A stretch of 64,000 bases of DNA from Nocardia vermiculata NBRC 100427 (GTDB lineage: Bacteria > Actinomycetota > Actinomycetes > Mycobacteriales > Mycobacteriaceae): contig NZ_BDCA01000020.1 of assembly GCF_001613265.1 (NCBI RefSeq), forward strand, positions 82,985 through 146,984, read 5' to 3'. Positions within the stretch are counted from its first letter, which is position 1. Each line of letters begins with the position of its first letter. Positions 8,463 to 17,526 of this stretch are shown here, one piece after another. The notes below the pieces were generated by a model. That model searched no databases, was not told the origin of the DNA, and saw nothing but the letters and a program-made list of their open reading frames with translations. The position numbers were made by a program, and so were the translations under genes.

Positions 8463-8846
8463 TCAGCCCCACCGCTGGTAGACGTCGAGCAGTCGGGTGC
8501 CGTGCGATCCCGGGGCGTTCACCAGCACCACGATGCTGCCGTCGGGACGGTCCGCCGCTTCCATGATCACCTGCCGCAGCGAGGCGTGTACCGCGCCGTC
8601 GGGACTGTGATAGAGCTCCGAATCGGGTTTCAGGCCCGCGCCGATCCGGTCCGGCGGCACGACCATGGTGACCAGTGCCGGAATCGGTCCGTCGGCGACG
8701 GCACCGGTCTCCTCGTGGCTGAGCATGATTCCGGCCCGGCCCTGGTCCGGTTGGACGATCGGTTCGACGGCTGCTGCCTGGGTCGCGGCCACGACCGCGC
8801 CGGCGAGGGTCGTCATCAGGGCTGCTCCGAATACCGCTGTACGCAT
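8463..8846 (-). CDS. Hypothetical secreted protein
   Basis: 127 residues. The ATG at 8846 is preceded by GGGAGG. The N-terminus MRTAVFGAALMTTLAG followed by an Ala-rich run (VVAATQAAA) is a Sec signal peptide. The mature part contains GRAGIMLSHEETGAV, PALVTMVVPPDRIG and SHGTRLLDVYQRWG, with no cysteine and no known motif. It is convergent to the membrane protein at 8217-8453 and divergent from hemL. The function is unknown. Confidence 0.7.
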   Translation of the reverse strand: MRTAVFGAALMTTLAGAVVAATQAAAVEPIVQPDQGRAGIMLSHEETGAVADGPIPALVTMVVPPDRIGAGLKPDSELYHSPDGAVHASLRQVIMEAADRPDGSIVVLVNAPGSHGTRLLDVYQRWG

Positions 8847-9022
8847 GAACCCTCCCGGCTCGCGCATGAGTGTGGGGTTTCGAGATTACGCAGCGACGCT
8901 CGCGCGGGGCCGGTTTCGGGACGAAATGCGGGCGGCGTGTTGCCCGCCCGGACCTGTGCGTTGGCTCACCCAACTACACCCTGTCGTCGACGCCCGCGGC
9001 GGGTGCTGAGACACTGGTTCTC

Positions 9023-10360
9023 GTGAGTTCTTCTCCGCGCGTGAACCAGGTAAACGTGCCGATCTCCGCCCAACTCTTCGAACGGGCCGCCGCAACTATT
9101 CCCGGCGGTGTGAACTCGCCTGTGCGGGCCTTCGATTCGGTCGGCGGCACCCCGCGTTTCATCACCTCGTCGCGAGGTTGCACCCTGACCGACGCCGACG
9201 GCAACGACTATGTCGACCTGGTGAGCTCCTGGGGTCCGATGATCCTCGGTCATGCGCATCCGGCGGTCGTCGATGCCGTGCAGCGGGCCGCGACCGGGGG
9301 GCTGTCCTTCGGCGCCCCCACGGAAGGGGAAATCGAGCTGGCCGAGGCCATCGCCGCGCGGGTCGATCCGGTGCAACGGGTGCGCCTGGTGAATTCCGGT
9401 ACCGAGGCCACCATGAGCGCGGTGCGTCTGGCGCGCGGTTACACCGGCCGGAGCAAGGTCGTCAAATTCTCCGGCTGCTATCACGGGCATGTCGATGCAC
9501 TCCTGGCCGACGCCGGTTCCGGGGTCGCCACCCTGGGCCTGCCCACCTCGCCCGGGGTGACCGGTGCGCAGGCCGCGGACACGATCGTGCTGCCGTACAA
9601 CGATCTCGACGCGGTGGCCGCGGCGTTCGCCGAATATCCGGACCAGATCGCCTGTGTGATCACCGAGGCTGCCGCCGGAAATATGGGCGCGGTGCCGCCG
9701 CTGCCCGGTTTCAACGCCGGTCTGCGCCGGCTGACCAGCCAATACGGTGCCCTGCTCATCATGGACGAGGTGATGACCGGCTTCCGGGTCAGCGCGTCCG
9801 GCTGGTACGGCCTGGATCCGGTCGAGGCCGATCTGTTCACTTTCGGCAAGGTGATGAGCGGCGGTCTGCCTGCTGCGGCGTTCGGTGGCCGCGCCGAGGT
9901 GATGAATCATCTCGCACCGGTCGGCCCGGTGTACCAGGCCGGCACACTGTCGGGTAATCCGGTGGCGGTCGCCGCCGGGCTCGCCACACTGCGCGCCGCC
10001 GATGCCGCGGTGTACGCCGCGCTCGATCGCCATGCGCAACGCCTCGGTTCGTTGTTCACCGAGGCCCTCACCACGGCAGGCGTCCCCCACACCGTCCAGT
10101 TCGCGGGCAATATGGTGAGCGTGTTCTTCTCCGAGGATCCGGTCACCGACTACGCCACCGCCAAAGCTTCCGACACCTGGCGTTTCCCGGCCTTCTTCCA
10201 CACCTTGCTGGAAGCCGGTATCTACGGGCCGCCGAGCCCGTTCGAGGTCTGGTTCGTTTCGGCCGCGCTCGATGAGGACGCATTCGACCGCATCGCGACC
10301 GCACTGCCCGCCGCTGCTGCGGCAGCCGCGGCCGCCACACCCGAAGGATCCCGAGCGTGA
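9023..10360 (+). CDS. hemL: Glutamate-1-semialdehyde 2,1-aminomutase
   Basis: PLP-dependent conversion of glutamate-1-semialdehyde to 5-aminolevulinate, linking HemA to HemB. Family signatures: SAQLFERAAATIPGGVNSPV, VNSGTEATMSAVRLARGYTG, IMDEVMTGFRV and the PLP-lysine motif FGKVMSGGLPAAAFGG (Lys near residue 276). The start is uncertain: GTG at 9023 (445 residues) or GTG at 9041; neither has a clear ribosome site, so a leaderless mRNA is possible. An Ala-rich C-terminus precedes a 4-nt overlap with the next gene. Confidence 0.95.
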   Translation: MSSSPRVNQVNVPISAQLFERAAATIPGGVNSPVRAFDSVGGTPRFITSSRGCTLTDADGNDYVDLVSSWGPMILGHAHPAVVDAVQRAATGGLSFGAPTEGEIELAEAIAARVDPVQRVRLVNSGTEATMSAVRLARGYTGRSKVVKFSGCYHGHVDALLADAGSGVATLGLPTSPGVTGAQAADTIVLPYNDLDAVAAAFAEYPDQIACVITEAAAGNMGAVPPLPGFNAGLRRLTSQYGALLIMDEVMTGFRVSASGWYGLDPVEADLFTFGKVMSGGLPAAAFGGRAEVMNHLAPVGPVYQAGTLSGNPVAVAAGLATLRAADAAVYAALDRHAQRLGSLFTEALTTAGVPHTVQFAGNMVSVFFSEDPVTDYATAKASDTWRFPAFFHTLLEAGIYGPPSPFEVWFVSAALDEDAFDRIATALPAAAAAAAAATPEGSRA

Positions 10361-11055
10361 GCGAACCACCGAAAGCAGGGACGGATTCCGGGAGTATCCC
10401 GGCACTGCCCGGCGATGTCGCCTCCGATACCGAAACCATCGTGCACGTGATGCGTCACGGTGAGGTGCACAACCCGAAGGGCATCCTCTACGGCCGGCTA
10501 CCGGGTTTCCACCTGTCGGTGACGGGCCGGTCGCAGGCGACCACGGTGGCGCGCACCCTCGCCGATCACGATATCCGTCTGGTGGTGGCCTCCCCGCTGC
10601 AGCGCGCGCAGGAGACCGCAGCGCCGATCGCGGCCCGCCACGATCTCACGGTGCGTGGTGACGACAACCTGATCGAGGCCGGCAACACCTTCGAGGGGCT
10701 GCGGGTGTCGGTCGGCGACGGCGCGCTGCGCAAACCACGGCACTGGTGGAAGCTGCGCGATCCGTTCACCCCGTCGTGGGGTGAGCCGTATCTGCAGATC
10801 GCACATCGCATGCTGGCCGCGGTCAACAAGGCCCGGGTGGAGGCCGCCGGACACGAGGCCGTGGTGGTGTCGCATCAGCTGCCGGTGTGGACGTTGCGGC
10901 GCTTCCTCGAGGGCAAGCGGCTGTGGCACGACCCCCGGCAGCGGCAGTGCTCCCTGGCTTCGCTGACCTCGCTCGTGTACCAGGGCGATACCTTGATCGA
11001 CATCGTGTACTCCGAGCCCGCTGGTGGCTCGGACCCCATGGTGACCGGGGCGTGA
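10357..11055 (+). CDS. Histidine phosphatase superfamily protein (phosphoglycerate-mutase-like)
   Basis: 232 residues. The catalytic RHG motif is in VMRHGEVHNPKGILYGRLPG (His near 34), with ASPLQRAQETAAPIA and the second catalytic His in VVVSHQLPVW. These are branch signatures of the superfamily; the substrate cannot be told from sequence. It lies in the order hemL, phosphatase, thioredoxin-like, ccdA, resB, ccsB, as in M. tuberculosis Rv0524-Rv0529. It overlaps hemL and the next gene by 4 nt each (GTGA), implying translational coupling. The link to cytochrome maturation is positional only. Confidence 0.88.
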   Translation: MSEPPKAGTDSGSIPALPGDVASDTETIVHVMRHGEVHNPKGILYGRLPGFHLSVTGRSQATTVARTLADHDIRLVVASPLQRAQETAAPIAARHDLTVRGDDNLIEAGNTFEGLRVSVGDGALRKPRHWWKLRDPFTPSWGEPYLQIAHRMLAAVNKARVEAAGHEAVVVSHQLPVWTLRRFLEGKRLWHDPRQRQCSLASLTSLVYQGDTLIDIVYSEPAGGSDPMVTGA

Positions 11056-11660
11056 GCGGGGCGGTCCGGCGTCTGCTGCCGATGTTGCTGGCTTGCGTGG
11101 CGGTCGTCGCCGCGCTGGCCGGTTGTTCTTCGGGCAAGGATGCGGTGGCCCAGGGCGGAACCTTCGATTTCGTATCGCCCGGCGGTAAAACCGACATCTT
11201 CTACGACCCGCCGGACACCCGCGGCACCATCGGCAAGCTGGCCGGGCCGAATCTGGTCACCGGGGACAAGATCTCAGTGGACGACTTCCCGAATCAGGTT
11301 GTCGTGCTGAACCTGTGGGGGCAGTGGTGCGGTCCGTGCCGGGCCGAGGCGCCCGCCCTGGAGCAGGTCTACGAACAGTCCAAGGACAAGGGCGTCGCGT
11401 TCCTGGGGATCAATGTGCGTGACTATCAGCAGGCCCGGGCCCGCGATTTCGTGATCGACAACAAGGTCGGTTACCCCTCCGTCTACGACCCCGAGATGCG
11501 TACCCTGCTCGCGCTCGGCGGCAAATTCCCCACCAGTGTCATCCCGACCACCCTGGTGCTCGACCGGCAACATCGCGTCGCCGCGGTCTTCCTGCGGTCA
11601 CTGCTGGCCGAGGACCTGCAACCGGTGGTGGACCGGGTCGCCGCGGAGGGCCGGCAGTGA
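11052..11660 (+). CDS. TlpA/ResA-like thioredoxin-fold lipoprotein
   Basis: 202 residues, GTG start overlapping the previous stop. The signal peptide ends in a lipobox (ALAGC, Cys25), so it should be anchored outside the membrane. The thioredoxin motif is WGQWCGPCRAEAP (CGPC at 93-96), with VIPTTLVLDRQHRVAAV downstream (cis-Pro region). Family role: keeps apocytochrome c haem-site cysteines reduced, taking electrons from CcdA, encoded next with a 4-nt overlap. The Gln inside WGQWC in place of the common AxW is minor. Confidence 0.92.
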   Translation: MSGAVRRLLPMLLACVAVVAALAGCSSGKDAVAQGGTFDFVSPGGKTDIFYDPPDTRGTIGKLAGPNLVTGDKISVDDFPNQVVVLNLWGQWCGPCRAEAPALEQVYEQSKDKGVAFLGINVRDYQQARARDFVIDNKVGYPSVYDPEMRTLLALGGKFPTSVIPTTLVLDRQHRVAAVFLRSLLAEDLQPVVDRVAAEGRQ

Positions 11661-12493
11661 CGGTTCTGGCTGCTCCGGCATTGGCCTCGGTGGGTGATTC
11701 GTTCCAGCAGACCGCTGCGTCCGGTCCGCTGCTGCTCGCGCTGGGCGCCTGCGTGCTCGCCGGACTGGTGTCGTTCGCCTCGCCGTGCGTGGTGCCGCTG
11801 GTGCCGGGCTATCTGTCGTATCTGGCCGGAGTGGTGGGCGCCGAGGCGCCGCCGGTGACCGTGGACGAAGCCCAGGGCACTCGTACCGCAGTGGCACTGC
11901 GCGCCGGACGGATGCGGGTCGCTGGTGCCGCCGGGCTGTTCGTGGCCGGCTTCACCGTGGTGTTCGTGCTGGCCACCGCGACCGTATTCGGTGTCATCCA
12001 GACCCTGAACGTCAATCGTGAACTGCTGCAGCGCATCGGTGGTGTGGTCACCATCCTGATGGGCCTGGTGTTCCTCGGACTGGTCCCGATGTTGCAGCGT
12101 GACACCCGGATGCACCCGCGCCGGCTCACCGGAGTCGTCGGTGCGCCGTTGCTGGGTGCGGTCTTCGCGCTCGGCTGGACGCCCTGTCTGGGGCCGACAC
12201 TGTCGGGCGTGATGGCGGTGTCCGCCGGAACCGAAGGCGCGACCGCGGCCCGCGGTGTCGCCCTGATCGTGGCCTACTGCCTCGGGCTGGGGCTGCCGTT
12301 CGTGATTCTCGCGTTCGGCTCCGTCACTGCACTGCGCGGGGTCGGCTGGCTCCGCCGCAATTCACGCACCATCCAGATCATCGGTGGCATCCTGCTGGTC
12401 GCCGTTGGTATCGCGCTGGTCACCGGTATGTGGGACCAGTTCGTCGGATGGATCCGCAATGTATTCATCTCCCAGGTAACCCTGCCGATCTGA
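11657..12493 (+). CDS. ccdA: Cytochrome c biogenesis thiol-disulfide transporter CcdA
   Basis: 278 residues, six predicted membrane helices. The two redox cysteines lie in FASPCVVPLVPGYLSYLAG and LGWTPCLGPTLSGVM, the family signature. It carries electrons from cytoplasmic thioredoxin across the membrane to the TlpA-like lipoprotein encoded directly upstream. The loop with EAQGTRTAVALRAGRMR is longer than in the shortest family members. It is followed after 8 nt by resB. Confidence 0.94.
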   Translation: MTVLAAPALASVGDSFQQTAASGPLLLALGACVLAGLVSFASPCVVPLVPGYLSYLAGVVGAEAPPVTVDEAQGTRTAVALRAGRMRVAGAAGLFVAGFTVVFVLATATVFGVIQTLNVNRELLQRIGGVVTILMGLVFLGLVPMLQRDTRMHPRRLTGVVGAPLLGAVFALGWTPCLGPTLSGVMAVSAGTEGATAARGVALIVAYCLGLGLPFVILAFGSVTALRGVGWLRRNSRTIQIIGGILLVAVGIALVTGMWDQFVGWIRNVFISQVTLPI

Positions 12494-12501
12494 GCCGCCC
12501 G

Positions 12502-14205
12502 ATGACTGCCACCAAGACCTCCCCGCCCCCCGCCGCCACACCGCCGCGGCAATCACTGCCGCGCCGGGGGCTGGCACTGCTACGCAACACCTGGCGCGGG
12601 CTCACCAGTATGCGCACCGCGCTGATGCTGCTGTTCCTGCTGGCACTGGCCGCCATCCCGGGAGCATTGCTGCCGCAGCGCAGTCTCAACGCGCAGAAGG
12701 TCGACAAGTACATCGCCGATCGCGGCATGCTCGGTCCGTGGATGGACCGGCTGCAGCTGTTCGACGTGTTCTCCAGCTTCTGGTTCACCGCGATCTACGC
12801 CCTGCTGTTCGTCTCGCTGGTGGGCTGCATCGTGCCGCGCGTCTTCGATCACTACAAGGCGCTGCGCACCCCGCCGGTCATGGTGCCGCGCAACCTGGGT
12901 CGGCTGCCGCACCACGACACGACCACGGTCGACGGCACTCCGGCCGAGGCGATCGAGCAGGCACAGCGGGGACTGCGGGGCTGGCGCGTGGTCACCCGTG
13001 ACGAGAACGAGGTGCGCAACGCCCGTCCCGGCGAGGTGACCCTGTCCGCGGAGAAGGGCTACCTGCGCGAGCTCGGCAACCTCGTCTTCCACCTGGCCCT
13101 GGTCGGTCTGCTGGTGGCGGTGGCGGCGGGCAAACTGTTCGGCTACGAGGGCAATGTCATCGTGGTGGCCGACGGTGGACCCGGATTCTGCACCACCTCA
13201 CCGGCGGCCTTCGACTCGTTCCGGGCCGGGCAGGTCAACGACGGCACCGGACTTACACCGATCTGCGTGCGGGTCAAGGATTTCGACGCCGACTACCTAC
13301 CCAACGGGCAGGCGGAGATGTTCACCGCGAACATCGAATACCAGACCGGCGAGGATCTGACGAACGACACCTGGCGTGACACCACGATCCAGGTCAACCA
13401 TCCGCTGCGCGTCGCCGGTGACCGGGTCTACCTGCAGGGGCACGGGTACGCGCCCACGTTCACCGTCACCTATCCGGACGGGACGAAGCGCACCCAGACG
13501 ATCCAGTGGCGCCCCGACGACGCGACCACCTTCCTGTCCAGCGGTGTGATGCGCTTCGATCCGCCGGGCGGCATGTACCCCGACGAAACCGAGCGGCGTA
13601 AGAACCAGCTCGCGATCGAGGGCCTGTTCGCCCCGACGTCGTTGATGCACGGAAACCTGCTGACCTCCTCGTATCCCGAGATGCGGGATCCCGCGGTAGC
13701 GATCGACATCTATCGCGGCGAGACCGGCCTGGACACCGGACGGGCGCAGTCGCTGTTCGCACTCGACGGGGAGATGATCAAGCAGGGCCGGCTGGTCAAG
13801 CAGGAGCGGGTGAATCTGCAGCCGGGAGAATCGTCGACCCTGTCCGACGGGACCAAAGTGACGTTCGACGGTGCGAAGGAATTCGCGAATCTGCAGGTCT
13901 CGCACGACCCGGCGCAGAACTGGGTGCTGGTGTCCGCGGTACTGATGATGGCCGGGCTGCTGGTCTCGCTGCTGGTGAAGCGCCGCCGCATCTGGGTGCG
14001 CGCCTATCCGCAGGACCCGGACGACGACGGTTCCGATAAACGACGTACTGTAGTAGAAATGGGTGGGCTGGCCCGCACGGACCAGGCCGGCTGGGGCGGT
14101 GAGTTCGACCGCCTGCGAACACGGCTGCTGGGTTCGGACTCCACAGCAGGCGCCAACCCCACAGAGCAGCGCCCGGTCACCCGGACCGAGAGCACGGGAG
14201 AGTGA
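12502..14205 (+). CDS. resB: Cytochrome c biogenesis protein ResB (CcsB1-type)
   Basis: 567 residues. N-terminal helices (LMLLFLLALAAIPGALLPQ; FWFTAIYALLFVSLVGCIVPR), a third helix near LVFHLALVGLLVAVAAGKLFG, then a large extracytoplasmic domain (about residues 230-470) and a last helix (WVLVSAVLMMAGLLVSLLV). ResB and the CcsA-type protein together form the System II synthase that attaches haem to apocytochrome c. The ATG at 12502 gives the expected N-terminus. It overlaps the next gene's GTG alternative at the stop. Confidence 0.94.
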   Translation: MTATKTSPPPAATPPRQSLPRRGLALLRNTWRGLTSMRTALMLLFLLALAAIPGALLPQRSLNAQKVDKYIADRGMLGPWMDRLQLFDVFSSFWFTAIYALLFVSLVGCIVPRVFDHYKALRTPPVMVPRNLGRLPHHDTTTVDGTPAEAIEQAQRGLRGWRVVTRDENEVRNARPGEVTLSAEKGYLRELGNLVFHLALVGLLVAVAAGKLFGYEGNVIVVADGGPGFCTTSPAAFDSFRAGQVNDGTGLTPICVRVKDFDADYLPNGQAEMFTANIEYQTGEDLTNDTWRDTTIQVNHPLRVAGDRVYLQGHGYAPTFTVTYPDGTKRTQTIQWRPDDATTFLSSGVMRFDPPGGMYPDETERRKNQLAIEGLFAPTSLMHGNLLTSSYPEMRDPAVAIDIYRGETGLDTGRAQSLFALDGEMIKQGRLVKQERVNLQPGESSTLSDGTKVTFDGAKEFANLQVSHDPAQNWVLVSAVLMMAGLLVSLLVKRRRIWVRAYPQDPDDDGSDKRRTVVEMGGLARTDQAGWGGEFDRLRTRLLGSDSTAGANPTEQRPVTRTESTGE

Positions 14206-14207
14206 AC

Positions 14208-15200
14208 ATGCCGATCGACGAGACCCTCGCCGGTTACAGCAATCTCGCCTTCAAGACGGCGTTCGTCGTCTACCTGCTGGTACTGGCGATGTTGATCGTG
14301 CAGTACGCCTCGGCGAAGAAGAAGGTCACCACCGCGCAGGAACGTGAGCGCGAACTGGTGGGTGCGGGTGCGCCCGGTGCTGCGGGTGCCGAGCGGCCGC
14401 AGGTCCCGGGACGCATCGAGCCGGTCGCCAAGCGCTCGCTGCCCGAACAGTTCGGCAACATGGCTTTCGCGGTCGTGTTCGTGGCCGTCGGTCTGCACGT
14501 GGCCTCGATCGTGCTGCGCGGCTTCGCGACTCACCGCTTCCCGCTCGGCAACATGTACGAGTTCATCACCATGGCGACGGCCGCCGCGGCCGTCACCGGC
14601 CTGGTATTCATCAACGAGCGCCGCTACCGCTCGATGTGGGTCTTCCTGCTGGTCCCGATCCTGATCCTGATGTTCCTGGCCGGGCAGGTCCTCTACGCCG
14701 ACGCCGCGCCCGTGGTGCCCGCACTGAAGTCCTACTGGCTGCCGATCCACGTCACCATTGTCAGTATCGGCAGCGGCATCTTCATGCTGTCCGGTATCGC
14801 GAGCATGCTGTTCCTGCTGCGCATGCATCAGCAGGAGGGTAAGGAGTCGAGCAACCTGCTCGGTATGCTCGCCCGCCGCCTCCCCGATGCCCGCACCCTG
14901 GATCGCCTCGCCTACCGCACCACCATCGTCGCCTTCCCGCTGTTCGGCACCGGCATCATCCTCGGCGCCATCTGGGCCGAATCCGCCTGGGGCCGCTTCT
15001 GGGGCTGGGACCCGAAGGAAACGGTCTCCTTCATCGCCTGGGTCATCTACGCCGCCTACCTGCACGCCCGCGCCACCTCCGGCTGGCGCGAAACCAAGGC
15101 CGCCTGGATCAACGTGGCGGGCTTCGTGGCGATGCTGTTCAACCTGTTCATCATCAACATCGTGGTGAGCGGGCTGCACAGCTACGCCGGCCTGAACTGA
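14208..15200 (+). CDS. ccsB: Cytochrome c biogenesis protein CcsB (CcsA/ResC family)
   Basis: 330 residues, multi-pass, with the tryptophan-rich haem-handling signature WGRFWGWDPKETVSFIAW and the conserved His regions around it (LPIHVTIVSIGSG; AAYLHARAT). Partner of ResB in haem delivery. GGGAG at 14196-14200 favours the ATG at 14208; a GTG at 14202 overlapping the resB stop is possible. It ends the operon 10 nt before a convergent gene. Confidence 0.94.
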   Translation: MPIDETLAGYSNLAFKTAFVVYLLVLAMLIVQYASAKKKVTTAQERERELVGAGAPGAAGAERPQVPGRIEPVAKRSLPEQFGNMAFAVVFVAVGLHVASIVLRGFATHRFPLGNMYEFITMATAAAAVTGLVFINERRYRSMWVFLLVPILILMFLAGQVLYADAAPVVPALKSYWLPIHVTIVSIGSGIFMLSGIASMLFLLRMHQQEGKESSNLLGMLARRLPDARTLDRLAYRTTIVAFPLFGTGIILGAIWAESAWGRFWGWDPKETVSFIAWVIYAAYLHARATSGWRETKAAWINVAGFVAMLFNLFIINIVVSGLHSYAGLN

Positions 15201-15210
15201 CGCCGGCGGT

Positions 15211-15846
15211 TCACATCTCGTTGCCTCGGTCGATGCCGAGGGTGGCGATGAGGTCTTCGTGGAGCTGGAACCAGACTCGGTGGCACGAGTCGAGGTCGGT
15301 CTTGTCGATCCATTCGGGCTGCCCGTTCCGAGCCCGGTGTAATGCGGAATCGTAACGGGCCGAGTAACCGTCGAATCTGCCCAGGACGGCCGACAGGCGT
15401 TCGGTCACGGGGGCCAGTTCGCCGCCGAGTGCGGTGAGTTCGTCGAGGACACGCTCGTCCCAGCGGTGGTCGGTGTGCTCGTTCGGGGCGAACTTGTCGG
15501 ACTCCGTCGGCCTGATCTGCCAGTCGGTGACGGCACGTAGCAGGCGGGCGTTGAGTGGACGGAAGTCACGGTAGACCGCGGCGACGGCGTGTTCCGGGTC
15601 GGCGGTGCGGCGTTCTGCGGCGAGCCGACGTTCGTTCTCCGCTTTGCCCGAGTCGGTCAGTGACCAGCCGTCGAGGTCCGCGAACGCGACATGCTGGACC
15701 CAGCCTGCACCCGCTGCCTCGTGTAGTGCCCGGGCGGTGGCGTCGCGACCGGTCTCGAAACGGTCCCCGATCGCGGTACTGCCGGCGAAGCCCAGCAGCC
15801 GCACCGCGTGCAGGATGAGCAGTTCCGGCGTGGACCGATATGTCAT
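15211..15846 (-). CDS. Winged-helix regulator-like protein
   Basis: 211 residues, ATG at 15846 overlapping the upstream gene by 4 nt. The N-terminal 80 residues (TPELLILHAVRLLGFAGSTA, GWVQHVAFADLDGWSLTDSG) read as a winged helix: a helical core then a beta-wing with SLTDSGK. The rest is helical and acidic, with DWQIRPTESDKFAPNEHTDH and a C-terminal HRVWFQLHEDLIATLGIDRG. I do not recognise a named family. It is co-transcribed with the small HTH protein and faces a PEP-synthase-like gene. Confidence 0.75.
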   Translation of the reverse strand: MTYRSTPELLILHAVRLLGFAGSTAIGDRFETGRDATARALHEAAGAGWVQHVAFADLDGWSLTDSGKAENERRLAAERRTADPEHAVAAVYRDFRPLNARLLRAVTDWQIRPTESDKFAPNEHTDHRWDERVLDELTALGGELAPVTERLSAVLGRFDGYSARYDSALHRARNGQPEWIDKTDLDSCHRVWFQLHEDLIATLGIDRGNEM

Positions 15847-16229
15847 GACTGCTTGTCCTGTCGTGCGCTGAGTCGGTTGACGTATTGCTGGACTGCCTGC
15901 GGTGAACGAAAGCCCATCGCTTCGGCAATCTGTGCCCAGGTCAGTCCCTCGTTTCGAGCAGTGAAGAGCAGTCCGATCTCCACGCCGTCCAGCTCCGCCC
16001 GGGCCGCCGGGAGCAGTGTGAGAGCGCCCAGGAGCTCGTCCGGGGTGAGCTCGGCGGAGCGCCAGAGCGCGTACTGCGTCAGGTCGACCGCGGTCGGCGG
16101 GACGGGGGCCGGACGCCACGGCCGCGGCTCGAGTTGATCTGCACCCCGGTTCAGCAGCCGCTGCTGGGCATCGCGCTCGCGTTGCCACTGCGCCTGGTCG
16201 GCGCCCGCGATGTCGTGCTTGCGTTCCAT
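15843..16229 (-). CDS. Small HTH DNA-binding protein
   Basis: 128 residues from the ATG at 16229 (an ATG at 16238 adds three). The C-terminal HTH reads GLTWAQIAEAMGFRSPQAVQ, closely resembling the HTH of the unrelated-length protein at 31665-31886 (WSWQAIADALEVSRQAVHQK). The N-terminal half is charged. I favour 16229 because TTGACA (16266-16261), an 18-nt gap and CAGGAT (16242-16237) would start transcription at that ATG, giving a leaderless mRNA. A palindrome covers the -35 element, suggesting autoregulation. Confidence 0.75.
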   Translation of the reverse strand: MERKHDIAGADQAQWQRERDAQQRLLNRGADQLEPRPWRPAPVPPTAVDLTQYALWRSAELTPDELLGALTLLPAARAELDGVEIGLLFTARNEGLTWAQIAEAMGFRSPQAVQQYVNRLSARQDKQS

Positions 16230-16256
16230 GCCGCCCATCCTGCTAGCATCAACGAA

Positions 16257-16269
16257 ATGTTGTCAACAT
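16257..16269. promoter_or_regulatory. Palindromic operator between divergent genes
   Basis: ATGTTG-T-CAACAT is a perfect 13-nt dyad that includes the minus-strand -35 TTGACA. A second overlapping dyad, TCAAC-N5-GTTGA, lies beside it on the minus strand. The site sits between the HTH gene and the PEP-synthase-like gene and could control both. Confidence 0.55.
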
Positions 16270-16288
16270 TGTGTTGAAAGCTGGTGTG

Positions 16289-17482
16289 ATGCTGACGGCG
16301 CTTTCGGATGCGACCCGTTCGACCTGCGGCGGTAAAGCGGCGACGCTGGGTGTGCTGTTGCGTGCCGGGGTGCCGGTGCCCGAGGGATTCGTGGTAGCTG
16401 CGTCGTCGGTCGCGGAAACCGTCGCCGGCACCCGGCCCGAGATCGTCGCCGGCGCCCGGCCCGAGGTCGAGGCCGGGCTGCGCTCGGCGATCACTCGCGC
16501 GCTCGACCGGCTGGGGGATCCTGTGGTCGCGGTGCGCTCGTCCGCGAGCGACGAGGACGGCCGACACGCGTCGGCGGCGGGCCAGTACGAGAGTGTCGTC
16601 GGTGTGCGCGGCAGCGACGGCGTATGCGCGGCTATCACCACCTGCTGGGATTCCGCCCGCGCCGCACGGGTCGCCGCCTACCGGCGGCAGACCGGTCAGG
16701 ACAACGCTCCCGGAATGGCGGTGCTGGTGCAGCGCGTGATCGAGGCCGAGGTATCGGGCGTGCTGTTCACACCCCAGCGTCCGGGCGGATCGACCCGGAT
16801 CGAAGCCGCGTGGGGGCTGGGCCTCGCCGTCGTCAGCGGGACCGTCACACCCGACAGCTATGACGTGACAGCGGACGGCGATGTCGATTGTGTGGTCGGC
16901 AGCAAACGAACCCGGATCGACCTGACCCCCGAAAGCGGCGGCGTCGGTACGAGCCTTGTGGGGGAACAGGCGCGCACCGCGCGAACACTGCAGGACAGCA
17001 CGGTGCGGGTGCTGGCGGGGATGGGACGCCGGATCGCGGCGATGCTCGGCGGTCCGCAGGATATCGAGTGGGCGATCGCAGACGATGCGATCTGGATCCT
17101 GCAGGCGCGCCCGATCACAGCCGCCGTGCCGGCGAGCCGCACCGTCGATCAGGTCGTCCCCAGCCGGGCATTGGCCGGAGTGCCGGGCTCTCCCGGACTC
17201 GTGACCGCGACCGCGCGCATCGTCGGGAGCCCGGACGACTTCCACACCGTCCGTCCCGGCGACGTCGTGATCTGCCCCTGCACCGATCCGGCCTGGACAC
17301 CGCTGTTCACCATCGCCGCCGGTGTCGTCACCGAGACCGGCGGCGCACTCTCGCACGCCGCGATCGTTGCCCGTGAATACGGCATCCCCGCCGCGCTCGC
17401 CATCCCGAATGCGACGACCCACATCCGCAGCGGCGATCGGGTCGCCCTGGACGGCACCGCGGGGACGATCACCGTCCTCTGA
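16289..17482 (+). CDS. Two-domain PEP-synthase-like enzyme (ATP-binding domain plus phosphohistidine domain)
   Basis: 397 residues from ATG 16289 (TTG at 16271 is an alternative). Residues about 12-280 are a PPDK/PEP-synthase ATP-binding domain: GGKAATLGVLLRAGVPVPEG, VAVRSSASDEDG, VIEAEVSGVLFTP, DIEWAIADDAIWILQARPIT. Residues about 310-397 are the swivelling phosphohistidine domain with GGALSHAAIVAREYGIPAAL. The C-terminal PEP/pyruvate barrel of PEP synthase and the rifampin-binding region of rifampin phosphotransferases are absent, so the phosphate acceptor is unknown. It probably phosphorylates a small molecule or partner using ATP. It is followed 44 nt later by a histidine phosphatase. Confidence 0.85.
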   Translation: MLTALSDATRSTCGGKAATLGVLLRAGVPVPEGFVVAASSVAETVAGTRPEIVAGARPEVEAGLRSAITRALDRLGDPVVAVRSSASDEDGRHASAAGQYESVVGVRGSDGVCAAITTCWDSARAARVAAYRRQTGQDNAPGMAVLVQRVIEAEVSGVLFTPQRPGGSTRIEAAWGLGLAVVSGTVTPDSYDVTADGDVDCVVGSKRTRIDLTPESGGVGTSLVGEQARTARTLQDSTVRVLAGMGRRIAAMLGGPQDIEWAIADDAIWILQARPITAAVPASRTVDQVVPSRALAGVPGSPGLVTATARIVGSPDDFHTVRPGDVVICPCTDPAWTPLFTIAAGVVTETGGALSHAAIVAREYGIPAALAIPNATTHIRSGDRVALDGTAGTITVL

Positions 17483-17501
17483 TCCCACCGAGAAAGGACA
17501 A

Positions 17502-17517
17502 CGGGAGCAGTCTCCCG
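17502..17517 (+). promoter_or_regulatory. Small hairpin upstream of the phosphatase gene
   Basis: CGGGAG-CAGT-CTCCCG forms a perfect 6-bp stem that contains the only GGGAG near the ATG at 17527, about 20 nt away. It could hide or separate a ribosome site; no other strong one is visible. Confidence 0.35.
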
Positions 17518-17526
17518 GGCACACTG

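Noticed and set aside
8966..10405. 479-codon minus-strand frame opposite hemL
   Set aside because: Antisense shadow with no recognisable domain.
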